NCBI RefSeq assembly: GCF_029784165.1 | Contig: NC_073696.1 | Location: 244,264,892 to 244,328,891 of the forward strand | Origin: Wyeomyia smithii | Lineage: Eukaryota > Arthropoda > Insecta > Diptera > Culicidae | Direction of reading: 5' to 3' | Length of the DNA: 64,000 nt | Part shown: positions 1 through 10,481 of the stretch, one piece after another | How the letters are laid out: each line of letters begins with the position of its first letter | Numbering within the stretch: the stretch's first letter is position 1 | Position numbers and translations under genes: made by a program | Notes under the pieces: generated by a model | The model's database searches: none | Seen by the model: only the letters and a program-made list of their open reading frames with translations | What the model was told of the DNA's origin: nothing

Positions 1-1005
1 GGTAGTCAAATCCTTCAATATCGGATTAGAGGTAAGTCTATTGCAACTCTTTGCAGCCGTGGTAATCAATTTAGTCGCGATATCGTCAATTTTCCGCATA
101 GTAAAACGGGTTGTGTATGCTGCAAACTGTCAACATACCAAAACAGTCCCATGCTATATGTTATCACCTCCACAAATAAAAGCACTACTTCAGAATAAAC
201 TAATTGCAAAACAGCTGTGCGGCGTGTAACGGAACTTACTCGCTCGGTTCAATACTTTCAAATAATTGTTTGTTTATGTTATACAGTGTCGTATGGAAGA
301 GTTTGTACCGGTTCGATGATACAAAACTCGTTGCTATCTAGAAAACTCACATTCATATCTTTGGCAGCTCTGGTCACATGGTGTTAGATGGTGAGTGGTG
401 TTTTTGATTAGACATTTCAGGTTGACCGGTGAGAATCTGCTAGTGTGTGAATGAAGAGGACAGAAATGAACTTGATCGTTGCATCGAGTGAAGTCTCGCT
501 AACACATGCATTGCGATTCCTGGCCGTAAGTTCCTTCGCAGAAACACGTCATATATTTTGTTACTTTGTGTCTAATGCGCGGTCATAAATTACAAAAAGT
601 AATAAAATGTAGCTCAAAAGTAACAAAATCTTTTCCGTTTGTTTTGGGTGTACCGTTCTCACTAAATGTATGAATTCGCATTATACATAAAAAATGTTTA
701 AATAACTTAGTTATCAATCCCAGAGAAAGTTAACAAAGAGAGTCACTCAATGTTACTTAGATCCTTTTGAAAAGTTATACGATAGTTGTGTTTTGTTTTT
801 GATGCGCGAAAAAGCAATTTCGGGAAGTAGTAGTCAAGCGGTTTTTGACCAGTGACCGCTCTTGCACAATATTCAAACATTTGAAATCGTGTGGGTTTTT
901 TTCTGTATGGACTTCCTCACTGCGACCAGAATTGTTGATCAATTGTGAGATATGCCCGGGTGTCCCGCACTTCTATTATTAGCAATACCGCTATTGAGAA
1001 GTGGC
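1..1005. other. No gene recognised
   Basis: AT-rich sequence with only short, unconvincing reading frames. I see no transposon protein, RNA gene or clear repeat structure before the SINE tail that begins near 1006. Confidence 0.5.
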
Positions 1006-1382
1006 TTTTTTATTTTATTTTTTTTTATCAGTGCTTGTGTGTAATGTGCTACCCTTCCTTTTACACACTAATGGTTCTCCTATATCGAGCCTCGTTCCTT
1101 CTACCAAATATCACCGATTAAAATTCCCTGGAGAAGTTTCGTCGTGCGTCCTTCTGGCCAGTTTTATTGATAAGCGGGATTTATTAATTTGGTTTAGAGG
1201 AAGTCACGCAAAGGTATTGTAGATTACAGCGTGAAGGAAGGGTAACTGGTTGGGAGCCTGAGAATAAACTCATGCTTAAGGTCATTTTTAATATCGAATG
1301 GCCTGATTCTACTAAGATTCGAACCCACGACCATCCGCTTGTCAAAGCGGACTCTGTAAGCTTACGGCCACGCAGCTCCCCC
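1006..1382 (-). repeat. tRNA-derived SINE (family 1)
   Basis: Read on the minus strand this begins with a tRNA-like head. A B-box-like GGTTCGAATC lies at about 1316-1325, with an A-box-like region about 35-45 bp upstream of it. The body ends in an A-rich tail (T-rich on plus, 1006-1027). The 3' body recurs at about 63539-63660 in the same orientation, which supports an interspersed family. Pol III transcription and mobilisation by a LINE are known for such elements and inferred here. No convincing target duplication was found. Confidence 0.65.
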
Positions 1383-1386
1383 GTAT

Positions 1387-1575
1387 GTGGTTAAGCAATA
1401 TCTTGTTTATAAAACCATTAAAAGACACCGGAATACAAGCTTTTTGGAGGACCGTAGAAGATCCGATCGCCCACGATCTGCAAGAAAACCGCAAATCGTT
1501 AAAGTTCTAAAGGAGTCCGTTTCGTTCCGGAGAAGTTCCGTCGAAAAAGGCAACGTTCAGTTCGAAAACTTGCCA
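1387..1575 (+). pseudogene. Tc1-like transposase, N-terminal fragment
   Basis: The translation holds a helix-turn-helix-linker stretch with a basic motif, DRRRSDRPRSAR, resembling the GRPR-type linker between the two DNA-binding domains of Tc1/mariner transposases. It continues with ARKPQIVKVLKESV. The frame then decays: beyond about 1575 stops and frameshifts appear, although basic stretches resembling the next part of such proteins (for example FTQKRRL near 1650) can be seen in other frames. The catalytic domain was not found. It lies directly next to the SINE 5' end. The family assignment is tentative; a search against Tc1/mariner profiles would settle it. Confidence 0.4.
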
Positions 1576-1799
1576 TCAACCTGAATATATCTTTTGGATC
1601 TGGCCTGTAAGGCCTATAAGAATTGTAAAGCTCACAGGGTTTTCGAGTTCACTCAGAAAAGGAGGCTCTAAAAATGCACGGAATATTTCGGTGTCGCAAA
1701 GAAATGTTCTTTGATTCCAGAGTGCAGACTCAGTGATAAGTTGGGGGGTACAGTTTGCATGTAACAAAAGCGTCTAAGTCAATGCAGTTTATTATAAAA

Positions 1800-3000
1800 C
1801 TGAAGTTTTGGAAAAAATTGTTGCCCGAGTTTTCGAAATATCTTCGATGATGACCACTATGGGTTCCAGTGAGACCAAAAAACCCCAAAAAAATGCAGAT
1901 TAGAAAAATAGGGTGAATTAAAAGTGATTGAATGGTTTTATAATGGCATCACATATTTCCTATTTGCCATTGACGTGAAACTTTGAGTCCAGTTCGACAC
2001 ATTCGAGCGCGGGGATTGAACTCCCACGGAGGTTCGTCATGTGACCACAAGAGTGAGCAAAAGAGGAAGAAAATTAAAAACAGAAGAATTTAATCTTCAA
2101 CGATAACATCCAAAGCAAATAAACAGCTGGAAATGAGCCGTCCGTTTCGTTTCTCGTTTCCAGTTTAGGTATCCTGTTTGTGCTGCCGCTCTAGGACCAG
2201 CAGTCACACGACGACGACGATGTAAGAAAATTGCTTGTGTACTTGTATGAAGCTGAAGTTCTCGAGCTCGTTTTCAAAAATCCTCTAATTAATTTCGGCT
2301 TCCTTCATTATATCCGTGCACTCCTTGTCGAGCAGCGCAAGTTCTACGAAACGATGTTTTCGTTTTGTGAAACCCTGCCGAAGCGGGGTACGTTATCTTT
2401 TCTAAGAAGATATAGAAGTCCAGGATAGGGCGAAACGACACGACTCTGCTCGTTTTCAACATTAAATGGCCTATTTTTTCTCCTGTTGTGCCATTCCTGT
2501 GGCTCAATTTTTTGGCTCACCAAGTGCGGCCAGCTTTGGCAGCTGGAAGTTAAGATCTACACTCTTCACCTAGTGGGTATGAGCATCGGGTGAAAACTTT
2601 TACAATTTTAATCTTGCTTATGTTAGGGATTATTGCCATCGCTGCTGGCAAGAGAATAACTGCGTGCTGTTAGGTCGGTACAAGTACTTGGAAATGATAA
2701 TTAAATTTAGACTTACTGTTGGAATGGGAATATGGTAGGCTAGGCTAGGAAGCTAAACTCGTTAGTCTAATGGCAGTATTCATGATGTTTGTAACCGTGT
2801 AGTTTCCAACGTTGAAAAATCGAAATACGAGACAAAAACAGCGGAGTGAAATATGAGAATGTTGATCTTGCGAGCAGTCAACAAAATTGTTTTTTTTTTT
2901 AAATCTTGTCCCACTGATTAATCAATCAGCATAAACAACGGATTGTTACTGATGACTTCGGTATCCACCCACTCATCAATCCGGCTACCGTAAAGCAAAA
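1800..3000. other. No gene recognised
   Basis: Mixed AT-rich sequence. Short open frames exist on both strands, but none shows a recognisable motif or domain. Confidence 0.45.
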
Positions 3001-3920
3001 GTTTTCATTTGGTCATGCAGTGTCACTCCAACACCGGAACATTGTCCAGGATTGAAATGCACCAAGCGCATCCGGTCCGAGGGCTGGTCGGGTCATCAGC
3101 TGGTGCGTCGACGGGTCCGATCCGCCGATGGGCGCCGACATTGCGGTTGTTTGTTATTCCGGGCGGATGCAGTAAAACTTAATGCCCTCCGTATTTGCAT
3201 AAAAGCTTTTCGAAAACAAACAATCAACAAACCAAGCAACGCCACCGTGGGACTTTTATACCCCCGCTGCTTTTCCGCCAATAATAGTGGAAACGAAAAT
3301 ACCGCACCGGCAGGCGCGAGAAGCGGACGAAATTGCTGCTCAAAGTAGCAACCGCGTTGTCGCTGGTATGAGGGACACAAAACTCGGGCCAGATCGAGGT
3401 TCACATTCCTGCTTATTCTGGCATTACTGGCAGATTTAGTCGGGGTGCTGCTTTTTTGGCCCAGATTTCCACCCGATTCCAATGACGCTTTTTGCGCCAC
3501 TCACGATTTTTTTCCATCCTATTTGGGAGCTCTCTCGATTGTTTCCAACGTTTTTCCGGTTTGTTGTTACGAGTGTGCTGGTGTGTGTGTGTGAATGTAC
3601 GAGCTAGATTTTTTGCCACTCTGTCTCGTATTTAAAATTGCTTCTCTATTCAAAAAGAGCTTGATTTGATTCAACAATACGAACCGAAAAATAATATTCC
3701 CGCTCGTTTTTGTGTCAAGTGGAGAAGACGATTGCTCGCGCGCCGGATTTACTGCTCGGGATGAGAGGCAGTAGAGTGGAAGATGGAATAATAGGATAAA
3801 TATTTTTGTCTATGCATGGATGCTGCGGGCGAGTTAAGCTGAGGCTCCTGCGGGCACAAAGCTGAGTACAGCCGTTTTGAAGTGAAAACGAAACGGATCG
3901 GGTGGGGCTTTCGATACTTC
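3000..3920. other. GC-balanced island, no repeat seen
   Basis: This stretch is richer in G and C than its surroundings and has overlapping open frames on both strands (a 134-codon minus frame at 3096-3500 and a 98-codon plus frame at 3052-3348). Neither shows a recognisable domain, and open frames are expected by chance at this composition. I see no duplicate elsewhere in the window. It may be single-copy host sequence; a regulatory role would be speculation. Confidence 0.4.
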
Positions 3921-6385
3921 CCCTGCCACTGTTGCGAGCTGGAGACGATTTTTCTCGTATTCGATCGGGGTTGTTCAGTTTATTTATGAAACTTGTGAAG
4001 CTTCTTCAAAGCGTCCACACTCTTTTTGTAGTCCTCTTTGCCCCCCAACAACTTTGGAATGTAAACGAGGCATTGCTGCGTCAGAACGGGATGGTATGAT
4101 CAACGTGTCCCAAAGCTGCTCGAAAAACTGTGCTGCGATGAATACGAGATATACTTTTAGCAATATTATCACGTTTGTTACTTTGATGTGGAATCAGATT
4201 TTACAAGAAGACTAACGAAATGGGATAAGAACTAGTTCGCGACTGAAAGTAAATTTTTCTTTAAAGAGCAAAAATGGCAAAAACTGGTTTCGGCTGAATA
4301 TTTTTGTAAATTGAAATACATTAGGAGACTATTAAAATCCTCCCAGGTTGGTTCGATTTATTGGCTACCTTCATTTAATTCCGTTCCGCCATTCGTTCCA
4401 GATTCAAACTGGTTCACGTACATCACGTACGTGAAAGCCTGGCCACGGCGCGACTTATTCTCAAAAGGCCGTAAGCCGACCGGCGCTCAGACACTCAAAC
4501 GGCCCGCAATCTGACTCTCAAATTATACGCCTATATGCAGCATGAGCAGGAGCAGAAAGGACGTGACGAGCGGCACAAATTTCATTTATTCTGGGGATCT
4601 TTATTTAAAAGTGATTGGATATGAAATCCAATGTATTCCATTTGTTTTCTGGAGTTCCGCACACAAACTGGGACGGAGTTGAATATTTATACGTGGCTTA
4701 GAGACGGCTAAGTTGAATGGGATAAATGAATCGGTTCCTCGTTTTGGTCGAGGCCAAAACGAAAAGTGGCTCCACGGTTAGCGGAATGTGAGCTTCCTTC
4801 AACAGTCAGTTTCCGTTCAGTCGGGTGTCTCTTTTATCGTAAATTCAACATCGATAACCGAGCGAATAGAGGCTGAATATTGCTTCCACGTATGAGTTCA
4901 TTGCTCATTGATGGAATTAGGATTCCATTCGGAAAATCCAACAAAAACTGCGTTCATGTGCTCGAAATTGTTTAGATCAATCTGCTTTCTGTGCATCAAA
5001 AATTCATGTTGGTTTGTTGGGTTGGCTCAGTGTCCGGAGAATTTTGTGAACAAACCTAGTCAAGCAACAATGGAGGCGGCAGGTTGCATGATTGATTGTT
5101 GCAACCAAAAAACCCAACTGAAAGCTTGTTCATTTCAACGCCTCTGGCAAGCGAGCAATCACAAAATGATTCATCAATTTTCCAGAAAATTTTTCACCCA
5201 AAAACTCGTCCGAACGCTTCAGGACAAGTAACCATGTTTATGATCTTTTTGCTTAGGACTCGCTCATCGGCCCATCTCGAAACAATAGCGCACCAAAATG
5301 GAGATATTGTTTGCAGAGCGAATAAATATCCACGAGGGTTTGCGTTCCGAAGTAATTGGCCTCCGCAGGGGGTTTTGGTTGCAACCGAAAGAGAGAGAGA
5401 GACAGAGGGAGTAACACCATCACCACTCAGCCAGTAGGTGAACTTGACAGTGATTGAATGCACACATGATGTATGTTTATGCGCGAGCTGTACCGAAGCT
5501 GTCTGCTATCAACACATGGCCAGGGCAACGAAAAGGCACATCGCTTACAATGCAGCAAGTAAATTTATGGTCCACCTATGGCCTGAGCTTCACAACCCAG
5601 CGGATGTGTTGTTTCGTTGATAAGAGCTGGAACAGCGAGACCAATCCCACGTTACCGACAAAATGGAATTCACATTATTTGAAACGGGAAACGTTCGGGG
5701 GCTAATTTTCGTTACCTTTCACAGATTTTTATCATGCCACGAGTATTATGAATTTTTCTGATTTTAAAAGCTGTTTAACAACTGGTTGTCCATTTTTCAT
5801 ATTCAAAAGAAAGAAAATATTTTAATTCATGAATCGCAACAAGTTACAAGTTGCTAAATTTTTGGTGTATTTTTGAATTTTAGAAGTTGTGGAAAAAAAT
5901 TATTAAGTGTTGAGAAGGAACAAATTGAAGATCATGATGGAACAAACAAACTAACCTTAAGGCAAGATTTTTATTTTACCTCGAGAAGAAATAGACTTGA
6001 CGGAATTGAAGCAGAAAACACGAAAAATAATCCCGGATTTTCGTGGTAAACATTTTGAGACCAGCATGGGCTACAAAGCTTACTTCAGATTTGGTTGCGA
6101 TGTGTCAACGGGATATTTGGAAGTCAAAAAGTAGGAAAAATTAAGAAGAATACAACGTTGTTGACTGAACAAAGATCAGCTTAGGAAGAGTATAATATTG
6201 ATAATTTCACAAACACATGATTTGTTGTCACAAGAAAGAAACTTGGAAGTAGTATCGTGTTTCCAGATAATGTGATCTTCAAATAAGGCCTTCCCTTGAC
6301 TACATTCTTGCAATCGCCAGCGAAAGTGTTGTTGCAATATAAGTTCCACATTTACTTGAGAAGTTGTAGAGAACCCATACTACCT
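3921..6385. other. No gene recognised
   Basis: Apparently unique, moderately AT-rich DNA. Open frames of 60-113 codons near 4.9-5.7 kb overlap one another on both strands, with no recognisable motif. I do not call a gene. Confidence 0.4.
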
Positions 6386-6525
6386 TCATGGAGGGATGAC
6401 ACCTCGTTTAGCATACAGACGCGAGGCATAGTACTCTAGGCATAGAGGACGGTAGGCATTCGGACGCGAAGTCGAATGGACGTGAGGCCGAATTGCCGCA
6501 AGGCCGAATGAACACAAGCCGAATT
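6386..6525 (-). repeat. Left inverted arm of degenerate 16-18-bp minisatellite
   Basis: Repeated motifs close to GGACGCGAGGCATA and GGACGCGAAGTCGAAT run in tandem here. The reverse complement matches the array at 9758-9922, including the order of subvariants: CATA-type units at the outer side and CGAAT-type units at the inner side. The two arms therefore look like the ends of one inverted-repeat (foldback-like) element. Outer boundaries are similar (CATGGAGGGA here, CATGGGGGAC at the other end read inward), but no clear target duplication was seen. Confidence 0.6.
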
Positions 6526-6915
6526 ATCATCATCATCATCACAGCCCTCTTTCAATAACCTGTATTTCGTTTCAAAATGTCATTTAGAAGGCAATGCAGT
6601 CGCGGCTTTCGGCCGACTCGCTGTTTGAGCGAATGCTGTTCTTACTCGCTACCGCTCGTTCGGACCTAACTGAGGGAGAGAAACACTATTTGAGTAGACC
6701 TAGCAAATCAGTAGATCAGTCGTTTGTGTTCAAGAGGCCGCCGCTTCCGACGGCAGGTCGGCGGCCGTCTCGAACTGCAGAAACCACGGCGGCTTAGTGC
6801 CGCCTCGGTTCCTCGCTTTCGATTATGTGTCTTCGCCGCATGATTTAAAAAGAAAATATTACGCTCATCCTACACTTTATAGGAATATATTTGCACTCGA
6901 ACTGTATATACAGAG
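6526..6915. other. GC-rich interior of the foldback-like structure
   Basis: A short ATC run (6526-6541) is followed by a GC-rich segment around 6590-6840, with GGCGG/CCGCC-rich self-complementary stretches near 6738-6805. One 67-codon frame is open but has no recognisable domain. It may be internal sequence of the element bounded by the inverted arms. Confidence 0.4.
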
Positions 6916-6932
6916 TAAATAATAAAGGGTGA

Positions 6933-7284
6933 GCGGGGGCCTAGTGTGGTTGGTAACGTCTCCGCCAACCACGCTCGACGCCTGGGTTCGAATCCCACCG
7001 CCGACATAGGTGTCGATGGTTGTGAGGTGGCGTGATCCACTCACAACCAACCCAACTGGTCTAGATTCAATCCTAGCCGACATCGGGAGATTTTCTGAGG
7101 CGAAAAATCTCTGGGATCACGCCTTCCATCGCATGAGGAAGTAAAGCCGTTGGCGCCGGTCCGTTAATAAACGGGTCGTGAGTTAGGGTCCTGGGTGTGG
7201 AGTCGCCTCCCTGGGCGTCGGTGATTGGCCACAACAGTGGCGGAACTAGACCGACGGAAAATAAGCGAGAATAAAAAAAAAAAT
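6933..7284 (+). repeat. Feilai-like tRNA-derived SINE with 15-bp target duplication
   Basis: The head reads like a tRNA: an A-box-like segment (TAGTGTGGTTGG, near 6942) and a canonical B box GGTTCGAATCC near 6990. A tRNA-unrelated body and an A-rich tail (about 7270-7284) follow. It is flanked by a perfect 15-bp direct repeat, AATAATAAAGGGTGA, at 6918-6932 and 7285-7299. That duplicated sequence contains the terminal bases of the mariner-type element, so the SINE landed in that element's left terminal repeat. Resemblance to the Aedes Feilai family is from memory of the tRNA-type head and is an inference. Confidence 0.8.
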
Positions 7285-7291
7285 AATAATA

Positions 7292-8560
7292 AAGGGTGAT
7301 TTTTTAAGAATTTGGTTTTTCTTTTAAAAAAACGCATAAAAATTACAAAACTGTATGAAATCTTTATTTGAGCCGATAAATTGGTTCATGCCATTTACTT
7401 TTCAATGATAATTTCATTCAAATGTTGGCCACGGCTACGTTTTAAATGGTCCTTATGACAAATCCAATTTTGGGTCACTTTTTCGAGCATTTCGGCTGGT
7501 ATCTCGCGAATAACGCGTGTAATGTTGTCTTCCAAGGCTGGAATTGTTGTTGGCTTATCCGCATAGACGAGAGAATTAACGTAGCCCCACAAACAATAAT
7601 CTAGCGGTGTTAAATCGCATGTTCTAGGCGGCCAATTCACCGGTCCATTTCTTGAGATGAATTGCTCACCGAACTCATTCCGCAATAAGTCCATTGATTC
7701 GCGCGATGTGTGGCACGTTGCCGCATCTTGCTGAAACCACATGTCAACAAGACCCAGCTCTTCCATTTCCGGCAAAAAAATCAGGAATCATCGCGTGATA
7801 GTGAGCGTCATTGACCGTAAAGTTCCGATTTTGATCATCTTTGAAGAAGTACGGACCAATGATGCCTCCAGCGTGTAAACCGCACCAAACCGTGCATTTT
7901 TCTGGGTGCATTGGCGATTCTTGTATTGCCTCTGGTTGCTCTTCGATCGAAATGCGGCAATTTTGCTAATTAACATACCCATTTAACCAGAAAAGAGTTT
8001 CGTCACTGATCACAAATTTTCGGAAAAAAGTGGATTTTCGGCAAGTTGTTTACCAAAAATTTGACGCTGCGGCAAGTCTTTCGACTTCAATTCTTGTACG
8101 AGCTGTATTTTGTAAGGCTTTACACCAAGATCCTTTCGTAAGATCTTCCATGTAGTCGAATAACACTAGCCCAATTGCTGCGAACGGCGTCGAATTGACA
8201 TTTCACGGTCTTTCACTACACTGGCTGATACGGCAGCAATATTTTCTTCTGTACGCACTCTATGTATACGTATTGGTGGGTTTATGTCCAACAGAGTAAA
8301 ACTGGTTTGAAATTTCGTCACAATAGCTTAAATAGCTTGCTCAGTAGGTCGATTATGACGACCTTAACATGGTCGTAATGCGTGAAAAACATTTTGCACA
8401 GAGGACGAATTTTGGTGATAAAATTTGATTATTTGTATGCGTTGTTCATGGTGAAATGGCAAACCAAACTGAGTACATTAGACTTTGACAGCTGTTAGAA
8501 TTCCTGCGTGAACTGTCAAATCTGAATACACGAAAAACCAAATAGCAAAAAATCACCCTT
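7292..8560 (-). mobile_element. Tc1/mariner DD41D (rosa-like) element
   Basis: Both ends carry matching inverted repeats. The left begins AAGGGTGATTTTTT followed by ATTTGGTTTTTC after a short spacer; the right end is its near-perfect reverse complement (8531-8560) with a small indel. TA flanks the right end (8561-8562), and TA also precedes the original left end at 6923-6924, as expected for TA target duplications in this superfamily. The 1.27-kb size suits one transposase gene. The left terminal repeat is split by the SINE at 6933-7284, with its first bases now also at 6925-6932. Confidence 0.85.
7395..8449 (-). pseudogene. DD41D transposase, degraded
   Basis: Minus-strand coding remains run from an ATG near 8449 to about 7395. 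In order I see an N-terminal helix-turn-helix region (QRIQIIKFYHQNSSSV), a linker with GRHNRPTE, the first catalytic motif (ISDETLFWLNGYVN, near 8000), the second aspartate in WFQQDAATCHTS and the third in DLTPLDYCLWGYV. By my count 41 residues separate the second and third aspartates, the DD41D spacing of rosa-type elements. In-frame stops and frameshifts break the N-terminal half and the junction near 7780. The C-terminal 126 codons are open. A gap after the start codon relative to the related fragment at 47961-48100 indicates a small deletion. It would cut and paste DNA at TA sites if intact; it cannot encode a full protein now. Confidence 0.85.
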
Positions 8561-8649
8561 TATCTTAGTTTAATATATAATTCACTGAATGGCGCTTTTT
8601 GTTAATCATCAAACGTGCGACATATTTTAATTTTCAATTGACATTCTGA

Positions 8650-9756
8650 TTTATTTATTTATTTATTTGATATATTCACCAACAGGCAAGCAGGTGCCCA
8701 AATGGTGTAACTTAAAGCATTTGAACTAGTCATATCTTGAAAAAAATAAACGATATCGCCGACGAAGAAGCGTTCGAGGTAAATTAAAGTCGAACAGAGC
8801 AGATACTCTGTTGAACTACCTTTGGAGACCAACCATTGCGCCATAAATGCCGTAGTTAGTTCGTTGAGCTGGCAGTTGTAGCATCGAATGATTTAAGGCA
8901 GTAGATATTCGTGAAGTCTTCAGCGATCCAGAAGATGAATCCCAGAACTCTAGAGGCTTTGTCGACAGTGAACGAAATGTGAGGCTTGAAAGTGAGCTGG
9001 GAATCCAAAATTACCCCCAAGTCTTTAACTTGGTTTACGCGCTCGATCTCAGTTCCTAGCAAAGCGTATTTGTAATGTATAGTCTGTTTTTTTTTCGCGA
9101 AAATGATATAATCGAGCACTTGGATTGATTAACGTCCATACGGTTCAGATGGCACCAATCGGCAAAAACATCTAGCTGACGTTGAAGAAAGTGACAGTCT
9201 TCAATTGTGTGAACTTGAAGAAAGAGTTCGAGGTCATCCGCGTAAGACAACCGTGGTCCTTTAATAACTAGGTTCACGTCATTAAAATAGAGCAGGAAGA
9301 TTAGCGGTCCTAAGTGACTCCCCTGCGGTATTCCAGACGTAGCGTCAAAATAAGAGGATTGGCAATCCCTAAAAGCAACGGTTAGACGGCGACCGGTAAG
9401 GTACGATTGAAACCATAGTAAAAGATTCCCCTTGATTCCAAGATTGTCAAGTTTTGCAACGGCTATGCGATGATTCAGTTTATCGAAGGCAGCTGTCAAG
9501 TCAGTGTAAATGATATCCGTCTGAGCACGTTTCACCATACTGTCACTGATGTACGAGGTAAGGCAAAGTAAATTAGTGGCGGTGGAGCGACCGGCTGTGA
9601 AGCCATGATGGTCAGTGCTTATGAAAGTTTTGCAGTGAGCGAGCAAAGGCTCCATGATGACAAGCTCGAACAGTTTGGCAACAGCACAGAGCGATGTGAT
9701 GCCACGAGAATTGCTCACATCGTTTTTGTTTCCCTTCTTGTGTACTGGAAATTCGT
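8650..9756 (-). pseudogene. 5'-truncated CR1/jockey-like LINE reverse transcriptase
   Basis: The minus strand encodes reverse-transcriptase blocks in order: FPVHKKGNKNDVSN, GFTAGRSTATNLL, TDLTAAFDKLNHR (domain A), ATSGIPQGSHLGPLIFLL (domain B), SYADDLELFLQ (the YADD active site) and VKDLGVILDSQLTFKPH (thumb side). A frameshift near 9090 separates YADD-containing and C-terminal parts. A TTTA-repeat at 8650-8669 (AAAT on the coding strand) is a typical LINE 3' tail. Coding similarity stops abruptly at about 9756 against the minisatellite arm, so the copy is 5'-truncated and lacks the endonuclease. The clade is uncertain: the motifs fit the jockey/CR1 group. No target duplication was identified. 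Confidence 0.8.
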
Positions 9757-9757
9757 A

Positions 9758-9922
9758 TTCGACCTTGCGTCCATTCAGCTTCGCGTCCATTCGGCCTCGC
9801 GTACGTTATGCCTTGTGGCAGTATACCTCGTATCCATTATGCCTCGCGTCTGTATGCCTAGCATACTATGCCCAACATCTATATGCCTAGCGTCCATATG
9901 CCTCGTTTCCCGTCCCCCATGG
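9758..9922 (+). repeat. Right inverted arm of degenerate minisatellite
   Basis: Tandem units close to CCTCGCGTCCATTATG change from CATTCGG-type near the LINE to TATGCCT-type outward. The reverse complement matches the arm at 6386-6525. The spacing between arms (about 3.2 kb) includes at least three later insertions: SINE, mariner and LINE. Confidence 0.6.
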
Positions 9923-10309
9923 ATATTACAGGATTAAGGGTATTCTATTAGTAGGAAAGATTATATACAAAGGATCTCTATTTTTACACAATAGAGTAAT
10001 AATATTCAAAGAAGTATATTCTCTATTCTAGAATATTTAGATATACCTCCATAGACCTTTCTTTCTCCACTAGTATATGTGAGCGTTTTCACAAACACAT
10101 GCAGGTTTTTGGTTGCAAATAATAAACCGGACCGGTTTTTGAAAAATGGTACGAAAACGAATTTACATTTTCGCTGTAGGGTAGGGAACGGCTTAAGCAG
10201 CAGCGCCTATTTAATCAATCGAAGAAAACAGGCCTCAAACTCCTGCATTTTGATCAATATCGACAATTTCAATGATGGAAACGAAAACTTAGATTGTGTA
10301 GCTGTCTTA
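9923..10309. other. No gene recognised
   Basis: AT-rich spacer between the minisatellite arm and the MITE. Part of a 115-codon frame crosses into the MITE and has no recognisable motif. Confidence 0.4.
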
Positions 10310-10478
10310 GGGGCCATCCACATACCACGTAGTCAGATTGTTAACGATTTTGACCCCCCCCCTCCCCCTCCGTGGACAACTGTCCATATAAATTCTGAAA
10401 AAAATTGTATGGACCGTGGACATTAGCCAACACCCCCCCCCCTCCCCCAAAGCTGTCTACTGGTATGTGGATGGCCCC
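10310..10478. mobile_element. PIF/Harbinger-type MITE (169 bp)
   Basis: The left end reads GGGGCCATCCACATACCA and the right end is its reverse complement. Both sides are flanked by TTA (10307-10309 and 10479-10481), the trinucleotide duplication expected of PIF/Harbinger insertions. The interior contains two C-rich runs (about 10352-10372 and 10429-10448). A related shorter copy in the opposite orientation lies at about 40315-40424. No coding capacity. Confidence 0.75.
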
Positions 10479-10481
10479 TTA

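Noticed and set aside
1316..1382. A functional tRNA gene on the minus strand
   Set aside because: The B box is good, but the segment does not fold into a complete cloverleaf by eye and is joined to a SINE body with an A-rich tail.
3096..3500. A 134-codon minus-strand frame as a host gene
   Set aside because: No domain, no splice signals, and an overlapping open frame on the other strand; expected by chance at this base composition.
6938..7010. A functional tRNA gene on the plus strand
   Set aside because: The tRNA-like head is followed by a SINE body and tail and flanked by a 15-bp target duplication.
9605..9937. A 110-codon plus-strand frame
   Set aside because: It is the antisense shadow of the LINE reverse transcriptase running into the minisatellite arm.
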